Of a DNA stretch of 64,000 nucleotides, positions 55,098 through 63,544 are shown piece by piece. The translations under genes were made by a program, and so were the position numbers. Location of the stretch: positions 29,229 through 93,228 of the forward strand of contig JAQUCP010000010.1 in assembly GCA_028686135.1 (NCBI GenBank), given 5' to 3'. The notes under the pieces were generated by a model. The model was not told the DNA's origin and made no database searches. It worked only from the letters and a program-made list of their open reading frames with translations. Each line of letters starts with the position of its first letter. Position 1 is the stretch's first letter. This DNA comes from UBA12481 sp012523435 (GTDB lineage Bacteria; Bacteroidota; Bacteroidia; Bacteroidales; UBA12481).

Positions 55098-56396
55098 ATG
55101 AACTACAAGGAGACAACCGAATGGCTCTTTGCCCAGCTGCCGATGTTCCAGCGGGTTGGGAAAGCGGCCTATAAAGCCAGCCTCGATACAACCAGTAAAC
55201 TTGATCGATATTTTGGCTTTCCTCACCGTAATTTTTTGTCTATTCATATTGCGGGAACCAATGGCAAGGGTTCGGTTTCCAGCATGCTGGCAGCCGTGCT
55301 CCAGCTGGCCGGCTACCGGACAGGTCTCTATACCTCCCCGCATCTGTTAGATTATCGCGAGCGGATCAGGGTCAATGGAGAGATGATTCCCAAACGGGAG
55401 GTGATACGCTTTGTTGAGGAGCATCAGCCCATTTTGGAGGAGCTGAAACCTAGTTTCTTTGAGATGACGGTAGCCATGGCTTTTGATTACTTCTCGCGGC
55501 AGGATATTCATGTTGCCGTGGTTGAGACGGGCATGGGAGGGCGACTGGATTCAACGAATATCATCGATCCGGTGGTATCCATCATTACGAACATCGGGCT
55601 GGATCATACTGAATATCTGGGAAATACGCTTGCCAGGATAGCCAAAGAAAAGGCCGGAATCATCAAGGAGGGTATTCCTGTAGTTATTGGTGACAAAAAT
55701 CGACAGACCCGCCGGATTTTTGAGGAGATTGCAGCTGAACGTTCCAGTCAGGTTTTCTTTGCCAACGACTTCTTTCAGGTGCCTTATTCGATTGTCACCC
55801 CAGAGGGTAGGCACTATTTCCAGGTGATGCGGGGCAAAAACACGGTTTTCCCCGGATTATGGTCGGATCAGCTCAGTCTGGCTCAGCGTAGAAATCTGCC
55901 GGTAGTGCTGGAAGTGTTGGAATTATTACGGCGGAAGGGCTGGAAAATCACCGATGAGATGATATACGAAGGGCTATCACAAGTGAGTGGAATAACTGGA
56001 TTTCGTGGCCGTTGGGAGGTGGTTTCCCGTCAGCCTACGATGGCTTTTGATACTGGACATAACGTAGATGGTATTCGCCAGGTTGTGAGTCAGATCGAGA
56101 ACACCCGTTTTGATCGCTTGCACTTGGTTTACGGGGCTGTCAACGACAAGGATATTGATCATATCCTGCAGGTATTGCCGAAGAAAGCCCAATACTATTT
56201 TACCATGGCAACTATTCCCAGGGCTTTGGATGTTAAGCTCCTGGCTGCCAAGGCTGCTTTTTACGGCTTATCCGGCACTATTCATGATACCGTTCCCAAG
56301 GCACTGGAAGCGGCCCGGAAAGCAGCCCGACCGGACGATTTGGTTGTGGTAACTGGCAGTACATTTGTTGTGGCGGATGCCATGGTTGGAGGGTAA
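55098..56396 (+). CDS. folC: Dihydrofolate synthase / folylpolyglutamate synthase
   Basis: The 432-residue Mur-ligase-like protein has HIAGTNGKGSVSSML (P-loop, about 50), YTSPHLLDYRERIRVNGE, VVETGMGGRLDSTNII and FDTGHNVDGIRQV. It adds glutamate to dihydropteroate and then to folates in the cytoplasm. Length and motifs are normal. It is followed 6 nt later by kynU in the same orientation and is divergent from phoH. Confidence 0.95.
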   Translation: MNYKETTEWLFAQLPMFQRVGKAAYKASLDTTSKLDRYFGFPHRNFLSIHIAGTNGKGSVSSMLAAVLQLAGYRTGLYTSPHLLDYRERIRVNGEMIPKREVIRFVEEHQPILEELKPSFFEMTVAMAFDYFSRQDIHVAVVETGMGGRLDSTNIIDPVVSIITNIGLDHTEYLGNTLARIAKEKAGIIKEGIPVVIGDKNRQTRRIFEEIAAERSSQVFFANDFFQVPYSIVTPEGRHYFQVMRGKNTVFPGLWSDQLSLAQRRNLPVVLEVLELLRRKGWKITDEMIYEGLSQVSGITGFRGRWEVVSRQPTMAFDTGHNVDGIRQVVSQIENTRFDRLHLVYGAVNDKDIDHILQVLPKKAQYYFTMATIPRALDVKLLAAKAAFYGLSGTIHDTVPKALEAARKAARPDDLVVVTGSTFVVADAMVGG

Positions 56397-56402
56397 ATAA
56401 CT

Positions 56403-57677
56403 ATGCAAAAACGATCATTTTCACCCGTTGAGCTTGATGCTGCTGATCCTTTAAGGAGTTTCAGGAGCGAGTTTGTTATCAATGATCCTGATCTTATCTA
56501 TCTGGATGGCAATTCGTTAGGTCGATTGCCTGTTCGTACAGCCAGCCTCATGCGCCAAGCGGTGGAGCAGGAGTGGGGAGTAAGGTTGATCAGGGGGTGG
56601 AATGAGGAGTGGATGGCTCTGTCGGAGCGGATTGGTGGAAAAATTGCGCGGTTGATTGGGGCTGAGCCCGACGAGGTGATTCTCACCGACAGCACCTCGG
56701 TCAACCTGTTTAAGCTGGCTTTTGCCGCGATGAAGTATCAGGCTGATCGTGACATCATCCTTACGGATTCGCTCAATTTTCCTTCGGACCTATATATTTT
56801 TCAGGGGCTTGATGCGATTTTGACCAATGCATGTTTTGTGGATGTGCTTAAAAGTGATGATGATATCATCACAAATGAGGAGTTTCTTTTAGATCGGATA
56901 GGAAAAGAGACTGCTCTTGTGGCACTCAGTCACGTGGCGTACAAGAGTGCTTTCCTGTATGATATGAAGCGCATAACTGAAGGAGCTCATGAGCAGGGGG
57001 CAATGGCGTTGTGGGATCTGAGTCATGCCGTTGGCGCTGTGCCGGTAGATTTGAATGGTGCGGGAGCTGATTTGGCAGTGGGGTGCACCTATAAATATCT
57101 GAATGGCGGGCCTGGATCGGTAGCTTTTCTCTATGTACGTAAGGATCTGCAGGATAAGCTGATCAATCCAATTTGGGGTTGGTTTGCCGAGCAGAATCCT
57201 TTTGAATTTACGAGGGAGTTCAGGCCGGCAGCGGGGATCCGGCGCTTTTTGGTCTCCTCACCTCCGGTATTGTCGGCACGGGCCACCGAACCCGGTCTAG
57301 ATCTTTTGTTGGAGGCGGGAATGGATCGTGTTCGCACGAAAAGTGTAGCACAGACGGAATACCTGATTCGTCTTTGTGATGAATATCTTGCGCCGCTGGG
57401 TTTTGAGCTTGCCTCTCCACGTGATTCCGCCATTCGCGGCTCGCATGTGTCGATACGGCACCTCGAAGCCTTTCGCATCAATCAGGCCATGATTTCTCCG
57501 CCGGATGGCGCCCGGCAGGTGATTCCCGACTTTCGTGCGCCTGATCTGATCCGCCTTGGCGTTGCTCCTCTTTACAATTCATTCCAGGATATTTATGATA
57601 CGATCCATCGGATCCGGCAGATCGTTGATGGAGGTATCTATCAGAAAATGAGTGGAAAGCGAGAGGTAGTGACGTAG
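56403..57677 (+). CDS. kynU: Kynureninase
   Basis: This 424-residue PLP enzyme of the aminotransferase class V fold has YLDGNSLGRLP near the N-terminus, WDLSHAVGAVPVDL with the PLP-ring-contacting Asp, and GCTYKYLNGGPGS with the Schiff-base Lys near residue 229. It cleaves kynurenine or 3-hydroxykynurenine in tryptophan breakdown or NAD synthesis. No other kynurenine-pathway gene is in the window. It directly follows folC and precedes tRNA-Val. Confidence 0.95.
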   Translation: MQKRSFSPVELDAADPLRSFRSEFVINDPDLIYLDGNSLGRLPVRTASLMRQAVEQEWGVRLIRGWNEEWMALSERIGGKIARLIGAEPDEVILTDSTSVNLFKLAFAAMKYQADRDIILTDSLNFPSDLYIFQGLDAILTNACFVDVLKSDDDIITNEEFLLDRIGKETALVALSHVAYKSAFLYDMKRITEGAHEQGAMALWDLSHAVGAVPVDLNGAGADLAVGCTYKYLNGGPGSVAFLYVRKDLQDKLINPIWGWFAEQNPFEFTREFRPAAGIRRFLVSSPPVLSARATEPGLDLLLEAGMDRVRTKSVAQTEYLIRLCDEYLAPLGFELASPRDSAIRGSHVSIRHLEAFRINQAMISPPDGARQVIPDFRAPDLIRLGVAPLYNSFQDIYDTIHRIRQIVDGGIYQKMSGKREVVT

Positions 57678-57731
57678 CGTATCCATCTTTTGGGGTGACC
57701 GATCTTTCTTTAAGAAAAATGGGATAAACTG

Positions 57732-57761
57732 TTGTCAGACCGGAAAAACTGTTTATATTTG
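57732..57761 (+). promoter_or_regulatory. Consensus promoter of tRNA-Val
   Basis: TTG (57732-57734) and TATATTTG (57754-57761) are separated by 19 nt, the ideal Bacteroidota spacing, with an exact TAnnTTTG box. The tRNA starts 13 nt downstream. Confidence 0.85.
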
Positions 57762-57773
57762 CACCACTTTTTC

Positions 57774-57848
57774 GGGCGCTTAGCTCAGCTGGTTCAGAGC
57801 ACCTGCCTTACAAGCAGGGGGTCACTGGTTCGAATCCAGTAGTGCCCA
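57774..57848 (+). tRNA. tRNA-Val, anticodon TAC
   Basis: A complete cloverleaf is visible: acceptor GGGCGCT pairs with AGTGCCC, the D-arm starts TAGCTCAGCTGGTTCAGAGC, the anticodon stem CTGCC.. with loop CTTACAA gives TAC, and the T-arm has GGTTCGAATCC. The CCA end is not encoded. A GNRA-loop terminator follows. Its 3' side starts the accessory island, a common integration position. Confidence 0.95.
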
Positions 57849-57860
57849 CGGTTGATAAAC

Positions 57861-57886
57861 AAGGAGTTAGAGAAATCTAACTCCTT
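57861..57886 (+). terminator. tRNA-Val terminator
   Basis: AAGGAGTTAGA (57861-57871) pairs perfectly with TCTAACTCCTT (57876-57886) over 11 bp, closed by a GAAA tetraloop and followed by a T-rich stretch. Confidence 0.9.
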
Positions 57887-57899
57887 TCTTTTTGCCCTT

Positions 57900-57919
57900 G
57901 GTGTAAACATGGTGTAAAC
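57900..57919. repeat. Direct repeat GGTGTAAAC x2 after the tRNA gene
   Basis: GGTGTAAAC occurs at 57900-57908 and 57911-57919, just past the tRNA terminator. Repeats of this type near tRNA genes can be arm sites for a tyrosine integrase. No integrase gene is seen in the window. Confidence 0.45.
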
Positions 57920-58055
57920 TTTAGGGCTGATTTTACTACCACTCTGATCCAATTACATCCCCTCATCATATTTCCTGCAAAATTCGCCTTTTGGGTCGCC
58001 TGTCGCCATAGGGCGGGGTGGCATATATGTACTGAACACGGATGCAATCCGCGTT

Positions 58056-58116
58056 GATTTTTTTCTCATTAACCTGACAATCTTGCTGTTGTCAAAATTA
58101 ATGTGAGAAAAAAATC
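58056..58116. repeat. Long hairpin with 13-bp outer stem
   Basis: GATTTTTTTCTCA (58056-58068) pairs with TGAGAAAAAAATC (58104-58116). Further inward TTAA pairs with TTAA and TGACAA (58075-58080) with TTGTCA (58089-58094), closing an 8-nt loop. No coding role is seen. Confidence 0.85.
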
Positions 58117-58128
58117 CTGGGCCGCTGG

Positions 58129-58166
58129 TCGCCAAAATCGCATTTTTCAAATGGCGACTTTGGCGA
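58129..58166. repeat. Hairpin, 8-bp outer stem with nested stem
   Basis: TCGCCAAA (58129-58136) pairs with TTTGGCGA (58159-58166). Inside, TCGCAT pairs with ATGGCGA apart from one bulged base. Confidence 0.8.
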
Positions 58167-58181
58167 AATCACGCGGTTCTT

Positions 58182-58267
58182 TTTTCTTTGGTCGCTTCCG
58201 TCAAAGAAAACCGAAGGGAAAAAGAAATCGGCTACTTTATTCTTTGTTGGGCCGAGAAAAAAGTAGC
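58182..58267. repeat. Pair of A/T-rich hairpins of the CTTTG...AAAGTAGC type
   Basis: TTTTCTTTG (58182-58190) pairs with CAAAGAAAA (58202-58210). GCTACTTT (58231-58238) pairs with AAAGTAGC (58260-58267). I recall similar CTTTCTTT/AAAGTAGC elements dispersed in other bacterial genomes, but their function is unknown to me. Confidence 0.7.
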
Positions 58268-58450
58268 AAAAAAGAAAGCCCTTTGGCCCACGCTCTTTCG
58301 ACTGTCCCGGTAATTGCAGCGCGAAGTTATTGATCGCATCCAGGAAAAAGTAAAGGGCCTTCGTTCATCCTCGGATGGAAAAATTCTGATTCACTCCGGT
58401 ACTTCGTGCGCGTTCAGTTTCCTCGTTCCTTCAGAAACGTGACATGCGCC

Positions 58451-58546
58451 CTTGACTTGAATTCCGGTCTGCTCAAAGTCGGTTGCCCATTAATTAACCG
58501 GCGAGCCAGATGCCAACACAAATCCGCAGGGCAGCGGTGCTACATT
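58451..58546 (+). promoter_or_regulatory. Structured leader of radC, copy A
   Basis: Two hairpins precede the start: CGGTT (58480-58484) with AACCG (58496-58500), and TGCC (58511-58514) with GGCA (58530-58533), whose loop contains ACAAATCC. The segment matches 63545-63636 in sequence blocks and in hairpin order. Confidence 0.65.
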
Positions 58547-59002
58547 ATGGTACACGATCTTTTCAACTTCAACCTGGCCGAGATCACAGTAAACTATTCC
58601 ACCAAGGTCAAAGCCGCTGATCGCCCCCGGGTCAGCTGCTCAAGAGATGCCGAACAACTGCTCAGGAAGGTTTTCCCCAGCCTGGAACACGTCGAGTACT
58701 TTTACATCATCTGCCTGAACCGCGCCAACCAGGTACTCGGCTTTCACCAGGTCTCCAAGGGCGGGATCAGTGGAACAGTAACCGATGTGCGGGTTATCTT
58801 CCAGGTCGCCATCAAGTCATGTTCATCAGGATTAATTCTCGCACACAACCACCCTTCAGGAAACCTGCAGCCTTCTGAAGTTGACCTGAAGATCACCAGG
58901 AAAATCAAGGAGGCCGGGGCATTGTTGGATGTTTCGGTGCTGGATCACATCATCATTGCCGACGAGGGATACCTGTCCATGGCGGATGAGAACCAGGTGT
59001 AG
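58547..59002 (+). CDS. RadC-family JAB/MPN-domain protein
   Basis: The 151-residue protein from MVHDLFNFN has the complete RadC/JAB metal motif H-N-H-PSGNLQP-S-EV-D (His100, His102, Ser110, Asp113). It is the short form without helix-hairpin-helix, common on Bacteroidota mobile elements where it is often annotated as a DNA-repair protein without proof. It is preceded by the structured leader. A broken second copy starts at 63637. Upstream in-frame ATG at 58406 would translate the leader and was rejected. Confidence 0.85.
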   Translation: MVHDLFNFNLAEITVNYSTKVKAADRPRVSCSRDAEQLLRKVFPSLEHVEYFYIICLNRANQVLGFHQVSKGGISGTVTDVRVIFQVAIKSCSSGLILAHNHPSGNLQPSEVDLKITRKIKEAGALLDVSVLDHIIIADEGYLSMADENQV

Positions 59003-59115
59003 GGTAAGGGGGGGCGGGAGCCTCCCTTTTTTTTGGTAAATGAAAGTCAGCTTGCGGTATATCCGGGAAATAGGCTCAATAGTTCTGCTCAATTCTTAAG
59101 ATCCAGTATTTTGGT

Positions 59116-59139
59116 ACTTATAGTCATCCTACTTATATC
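59116..59139. promoter_or_regulatory. C-box operator of the restriction-modification controller
   Basis: ACTTATAGT (59116-59124) and ACTTATATC (59131-59139) have centres 15 bp apart. This matches the known C-box form ACT-N3-AGT arranged twice, as in C.PvuII. It lies 35-58 bp upstream of the controller gene. Confidence 0.75.
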
Positions 59140-59173
59140 CATCATTTTAGCAAATTTGGGATAAAAAAGAAGG

Positions 59174-59404
59174 ATGAGCCCATATTCTGAACAAGATCAA
59201 GAATACTTGAGGAAAATTGGCCTAAGAATCAGAGACTTACGTCTGAAAATTGATTATTCTCAGGATAGATTAGCCTTTGAAAGTGGCTTAGATAGAACAT
59301 ATGTTGGATCAGTTGAAAGGGGAGAGCGCAATCTCTCCTTAATCAATTTACGCCGACTTGCCATAATCTTGAAAGCAAACCCAAACGATATTATTGAATT
59401 CTAA
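59174..59404 (+). CDS. Restriction-modification controller protein (C protein, XRE family)
   Basis: The 76-residue single-domain helix-turn-helix protein reads KIGLRIRDLRLKIDYSQDRL then AFESGLDRTYVGSVERGERN, typical of C proteins that bind C-boxes and delay restriction until the methylase has acted. It is preceded by a C-box and its stop directly abuts the ATG of the endonuclease gene, giving a C-R operon. Confidence 0.9.
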   Translation: MSPYSEQDQEYLRKIGLRIRDLRLKIDYSQDRLAFESGLDRTYVGSVERGERNLSLINLRRLAIILKANPNDIIEF

Positions 59405-60523
59405 ATGGATAAACTATTTAAATTACCACCCAAATCTGCAGCAGACCTTACGCCGCCAGTTCAGCTGTCATTGAATTTATCGGGATTAATTGGCCAGGAG
59501 TTTCATGTAACTGGAAAGCCCAGAACTGACGGATCAAACGTTAGAAAGAGAATTGCACAAACATTGCAATCTTTTCAACTCCCAGAAGCAGCTGATATTA
59601 ATTCATATGTAATTGTACCACCAAAGGGTAAAGGTGTTCCAAGAAACGTTCGAGAATTTGTGGATTCCTATATTGTTACAACTGGAGACAGTTATAACCT
59701 GCAAGTATGGAATCGGATTCCAGATAGTGAATCTTTGTTGATTGATTATGAATCAAGTAGTCCACTGAAGTGCTCGGATGTTCGATTTGTTTTTGTCAAG
59801 ATTAATATTGAAGAAAGCCTCATTGAATCTGTCATAATACTAACAGCAGATTATATTGTGAGTCACTTTGGGAAATTTGGTAAGCAAACCGTTAAACATC
59901 AGTTGCTTATTTCTCCGAAGGCAAGGAAAGCCATTTATGAGCTGGGAGACCGGATTCTTACATTTCCAGATTCTGCAAAACTAAAATACTTGGTTAAAGA
60001 TGAATTCACTCCTCCCGCCAGTGACATAGCGCAAGAACCTGATTTAAACAATTTATATTCAATAAACCAGCTCAAAGAAAGAATAGCTAAACCATTAATT
60101 GGTAGAAAGTTGGAGTCAACTGATACAAAAAATAGAGGCCAAGCACTCGAAAGGCTTGTCATTGAATTACTTGGTTATGAGCCTATGGAGGATCAATTAT
60201 TAGAAGGGGGATTTCCCGACATTAGAAATCAATTACTGGAAGTTAAAGTTCAGGATTCTCCAACTGTTGATTTAGGTCGGTTTACACCAGAAAATGAGAT
60301 GGTGTTATATGGAGATTCTGGAATGACCACCTTCGATGTCAGATATCTTATTGCCTTGACAAATCCAGAATCTGAAATCATTGAAGGGATCATTCTAGCA
60401 CCTGGTCAAAGATTGGGTGATTTGTTTTCTTATGTCAGTGACGAAAGCTACAAGTGTCAAAGGTCAATTCCCATGACCTTTTTTAATAATTATAGGGGAA
60501 GATCAGTTTTCAATCCAGATTAA
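59405..60523 (+). CDS. Type II restriction endonuclease (PD-(D/E)XK type)
   Basis: The 372-residue protein has a likely catalytic core GGFPDIRNQLLEVKVQD (about residues 269-285), giving Asp, then Glu-Val-Lys. LYGDSGMTTFDVRYLIALTN follows as further fold strands. No transmembrane segment or signal is present. I infer a type II enzyme from the C-protein operon and the adjoining N6-adenine methylase. The target sequence is unknown. Its 3' end overlaps the convergent methylase gene by 14 bp. Confidence 0.8.
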   Translation: MDKLFKLPPKSAADLTPPVQLSLNLSGLIGQEFHVTGKPRTDGSNVRKRIAQTLQSFQLPEAADINSYVIVPPKGKGVPRNVREFVDSYIVTTGDSYNLQVWNRIPDSESLLIDYESSSPLKCSDVRFVFVKINIEESLIESVIILTADYIVSHFGKFGKQTVKHQLLISPKARKAIYELGDRILTFPDSAKLKYLVKDEFTPPASDIAQEPDLNNLYSINQLKERIAKPLIGRKLESTDTKNRGQALERLVIELLGYEPMEDQLLEGGFPDIRNQLLEVKVQDSPTVDLGRFTPENEMVLYGDSGMTTFDVRYLIALTNPESEIIEGIILAPGQRLGDLFSYVSDESYKCQRSIPMTFFNNYRGRSVFNPD

Positions 60524-62225
60524 GAACAGGTTCGACTCCAAAAGAATTTGCGACATTAATTTCTAACTGCTTTTCTAAAATTTCTTTTTCTTCCGGGAAC
60601 GTATTAGCATTTAGCTTTTTAACAATCTTGATAATTTCTTTTGAGGATGCTGAATCCGGATTAGGGATAGGATAATTCTCAACAAATTGGGAGAAATAAC
60701 GCCTTCTCCCAGAATAAAGCTTATTGTTAAATACAAGGTCATGGTACTTTGTCATTAATTTGGAATTGCCAATTCCCTCAATCAAGTAGAGCAAATCAAT
60801 CTCTTGATCTTCTAGAGCGACAATCCAGTAACAGTTACCATTAACTATTCTTCCGTGCTTGTCAAAGCAAAATCTTGGATTCGGGCTTATGTCAGGAAAT
60901 ATGAGCTTTGGTAGGCTCCAATACTCAGGATTTTGTGGGACCCAAATTTCAAACCACTCTCTTCCAGCATCAATTACGTATTTTCTGGCTTTAAGGATTT
61001 CCTCGTTGCCCTTTAAATACTTTAATGCCATAGGAAAATCCCTTAGGTCAACGGTTGATCTCTTCCCATTAATTACAGTATGTGGATACAATACTTTCAG
61101 TTGTAAATTGTCGCCAATAGCCCATTTCTGGATATTCTCTTGAGAGATAAGGTCTTTTAGTATTTCATTTTCAGGGATTTCCTTTGATAGACGATTCCAG
61201 CTATCGCTTATGAAAACTTTATCAGCTGTGGTTTTTATCCCAACTCTCACTTTAAACAAATCCTTTATCTTAAAGAGGGCTCCATTTTCAACTCTTCTGA
61301 CCCAATCAGTTTCAGCTTCTGAGAACATTTTCCATGTTGAGGTTGAAGAGACAGTGTACTTAAGATAACCAGTAGATTTCTTGTATTTTTTTGCTTTGGA
61401 TTGAAAATAGCCAGGGGCTTCATTGTTTAATATTTCAAAAACATCATTAGCTGATTGAATTTCACCATTATATCCGTTAAGCTCTTCGTAGATTTTTGTA
61501 AAAGCTGCTTTCGACGGAAGTGTAGACCTGTTTTTACGACCAATAAAAATAGCTGGAAGAACAGCAGCTTCAAATATTTTGGTATCACCTAAATCAATGA
61601 CTTCCAATATTTCATAATTTTCAGATAAAAATTTTCTAATGCTTTCACCGCTTTTGGTTGTCAAATATCTATTTGAGGTTATAACACCAATGTTACCTCC
61701 GGTTCTCAAGCATTCTGTCATAGCGACCAGGAAGGGATAATAGAGATCAACTCTACCCTTTAGATTAAATTTTCTTGATAATCTTTGTGCATATTCAGCA
61801 CCTAACAACTGAGTACGAACATATGGAGGATTAGCGATAATGAGATCAAACGTTCCGTTTATACTGGAATCATTTGGCTTGGTTCCGTTAAAGTCAAGGC
61901 TCATTTGAACAGTTGATAGTTCAATTGCATCAAGAAAATCATTATGTATGAGGTCATAAGATAGAATTCCTTCTTTATTCAGTCTTTCTTTAGCTTTATC
62001 AAGATATTCATCATTAGCATCATAGCCCACTAACTTGAAATCTATTCCTTTACTTACCAGTATTTTACCAATAGCTAATAAAAGTTCACCGTCACCACAT
62101 GCTGGATCAAGAATTTTTATTGGTCCTTCTGAAATCCTCGAACTTAATTTTATTGACAAAAACTCTGCTAGACCCTTGGGTGTAAATGTTGCCCCCGTTT
62201 CCTTTATTTCCTTTTTTGAAGCCAT
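60510..62225 (-). CDS. Type II N6-adenine DNA methyltransferase
   Basis: The 571-residue protein has motif I ILDPACGDGELLLAIG (SAM binding, about residue 38-53) and motif IV NPPY in LIIANPPYVRTQLL (about 131-134), as in the TaqI-like gamma group. A long C-terminal half probably recognises DNA (RKYVIDAGREWFEIWVPQNP, YWSLPKLIFPDISPNPRF). It protects the target of the adjacent endonuclease, with which it is convergent. Confidence 0.9.
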   Translation of the reverse strand: MASKKEIKETGATFTPKGLAEFLSIKLSSRISEGPIKILDPACGDGELLLAIGKILVSKGIDFKLVGYDANDEYLDKAKERLNKEGILSYDLIHNDFLDAIELSTVQMSLDFNGTKPNDSSINGTFDLIIANPPYVRTQLLGAEYAQRLSRKFNLKGRVDLYYPFLVAMTECLRTGGNIGVITSNRYLTTKSGESIRKFLSENYEILEVIDLGDTKIFEAAVLPAIFIGRKNRSTLPSKAAFTKIYEELNGYNGEIQSANDVFEILNNEAPGYFQSKAKKYKKSTGYLKYTVSSTSTWKMFSEAETDWVRRVENGALFKIKDLFKVRVGIKTTADKVFISDSWNRLSKEIPENEILKDLISQENIQKWAIGDNLQLKVLYPHTVINGKRSTVDLRDFPMALKYLKGNEEILKARKYVIDAGREWFEIWVPQNPEYWSLPKLIFPDISPNPRFCFDKHGRIVNGNCYWIVALEDQEIDLLYLIEGIGNSKLMTKYHDLVFNNKLYSGRRRYFSQFVENYPIPNPDSASSKEIIKIVKKLNANTFPEEKEILEKQLEINVANSFGVEPVLNLD

Positions 62226-62365
62226 TTGTCTAATCTAATGTGGATAAAGATACTTGAAAGCATCATGGATCAATGCTGTGTTTTCGTGTTTTTTTTAACA
62301 AACATATCAATCACAACCCAGTCAATAAGTGAGTGAGTTATGGCACCATAGACTAACCGTAAAAA

Positions 62366-62641
62366 TCATCTCCCTTGTTTATTGTATTTGGGCTGCGATC
62401 TCTGGATAATATTTGCTTCCTTTCTCCTGGCTTCGTCTATTGAAGACATTTGTTCAATTTGAACCTTTGCTCCGGGGATTTCCCCAATATGTTCATTGAT
62501 TCGTTCCTGTACTCGCCCTCTTTTGGCTATTCCGGTATAATTATTTGATCCTCCGGTAGTTAAAATCTTATAAACAACAGGCTTATTATCAGGAAGTTTG
62601 CTTATGTCCTGAGGTTTATAATTTACAGTTCTCTTTGCCAT
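62366..62641 (-). CDS. Small GIY-YIG-like nuclease domain protein
   Basis: The 91-residue protein has the GIY-YIG pattern in degenerate form: VVYKI (residues 22-26), NYTG (34-37), the Arg-containing KRGRVQERINEH, the Glu of KEANII and the Asn of PKYN. The GIY and YIG triads are modified to VYK and YTG. Small proteins of this kind act as nucleases. It is divergent from a LexA-like repressor gene, and an inverted GTTC/GAAC repeat lies 26 bp upstream of its start, so it is probably damage-regulated. Confidence 0.65.
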   Translation of the reverse strand: MAKRTVNYKPQDISKLPDNKPVVYKILTTGGSNNYTGIAKRGRVQERINEHIGEIPGAKVQIEQMSSIDEARRKEANIIQRSQPKYNKQGR

Positions 62642-62667
62642 GATTACATTGTTTAAATTATTATATT

Positions 62668-62688
62668 TGTTCTAATTATTATTGAACA
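62668..62688. promoter_or_regulatory. Inverted repeat TGTTC-N11-GAACA
   Basis: TGTTC (62668-62672) and GAACA (62684-62688) are inverted half-sites, 26-47 bp before the GIY-YIG start. They share the GAAC core with the palindrome at 62710-62727. Confidence 0.6.
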
Positions 62689-62709
62689 CACAATTATAAT
62701 GAAATACTT

Positions 62710-62727
62710 GAACATTGGCAAATGTTC
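62710..62727. promoter_or_regulatory. Perfect palindrome GAACATT-N4-AATGTTC
   Basis: GAACATT (62710-62716) and AATGTTC (62721-62727) are exact inverted repeats around GGCA, 30-47 bp before the LexA-like start. The GAAC/GTTC core resembles Gram-positive SOS boxes. A degenerate GAAC-N4-GTTT follows at 62739-62750. Confidence 0.7.
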
Positions 62728-62756
62728 GAATTAAATTAGAACAAAAGTTTTCAACA

Positions 62757-63356
62757 ATGAATCTGCATCATACCCAAGAGAAGCTTTTAGAAATGCTCAC
62801 CAACAATGTGAGTACCCCTCTGTCAATTAGGCAATTACAGGATTTACTTGATTTGTCTTCACCAAGCCTTGTGTACCATCACATAACTCAACTTGAAAAA
62901 AAAGGATATTTGAAGCGGAATCCAAGCAACCCTGCAGATTATCAGGTTCTAACAACTCCGGAGGAACCTATCACTTTCTTGAACCTTTATGGTTCCGGTA
63001 AATGTGGACCTGATGGTTTGTTATTATCGGGTAATCCCATATCTCGAATTCCTATCGCATCAAGTTTAATATCTTTCCCGATAGATCAAGCTTTTCTCAT
63101 TAAGGCTGATGGAGATTCGATGGAGCCTGAGATTAAAAATGATGATCTTGTTATTGCACGAAAGCATAATAGTCCTGAAGAAGGAGAGATTGTCGTGTGT
63201 AGTTTGAATAGTGATGTGAAGATCAAAAAGCTACGAAGGTTATCTGACACCGAGATAATTCTTGAATCTATCAATAATAAATATAGTCCTATTCTAGTCA
63301 AGGAGGACATGGCTTTCAGAATTGAGGGTGTTGTTCGGGGTTTAATAAGACGATAG
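62757..63356 (+). CDS. LexA-like autoproteolytic repressor (peptidase S24)
   Basis: From ATG 62757 the protein has 199 residues. An N-terminal winged helix (SIRQLQDLLDLSSPSLVYHH) precedes the cleavage site Cys83-Gly84 in GSGKCGPDG, and the S24 domain has GDSMEPEI with catalytic Ser121 and VKIKKL with Lys155. Cleavage at Cys-Gly is used by UmuD and some phage repressors. A TTG at 62715 would extend it through the palindrome and was rejected. It is divergent from the GIY-YIG gene. Confidence 0.88.
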   Translation: MNLHHTQEKLLEMLTNNVSTPLSIRQLQDLLDLSSPSLVYHHITQLEKKGYLKRNPSNPADYQVLTTPEEPITFLNLYGSGKCGPDGLLLSGNPISRIPIASSLISFPIDQAFLIKADGDSMEPEIKNDDLVIARKHNSPEEGEIVVCSLNSDVKIKKLRRLSDTEIILESINNKYSPILVKEDMAFRIEGVVRGLIRR

Positions 63357-63544
63357 CTTCCCGAATCATTATAGATTTAATTCTCAAATCTTGAGAAGGT
63401 TTTAAAGTCGTCAGTTTTGCCCACCACAAAGTTACTTCGGTCCGCCCGGAACGGTAAAGGACTTTGATGTAGTGTTTCTCATTATAACTTCCAGCCCTTC
63501 GGGTTCCTTCAGTTTAGTCGCCAACTCATAAACTGACTGGAATC

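Larger units (their letters stand above)
57887..58546. other. Gene-poor stretch between tRNA-Val and radC
   Basis: About 660 bp hold no credible gene. The stretch consists of the direct repeat, four hairpins (58056-58267) and the radC leader. Open frames that cross it lack coding signature. Confidence 0.7.

Noticed and set aside
57887..58450. Considered a CRISPR array or an rRNA/tRNA fragment because of repeated hairpin patterns
   Set aside because: The repeats are inverted, of different sequence and not regularly spaced, and nothing resembles CRISPR or rRNA.
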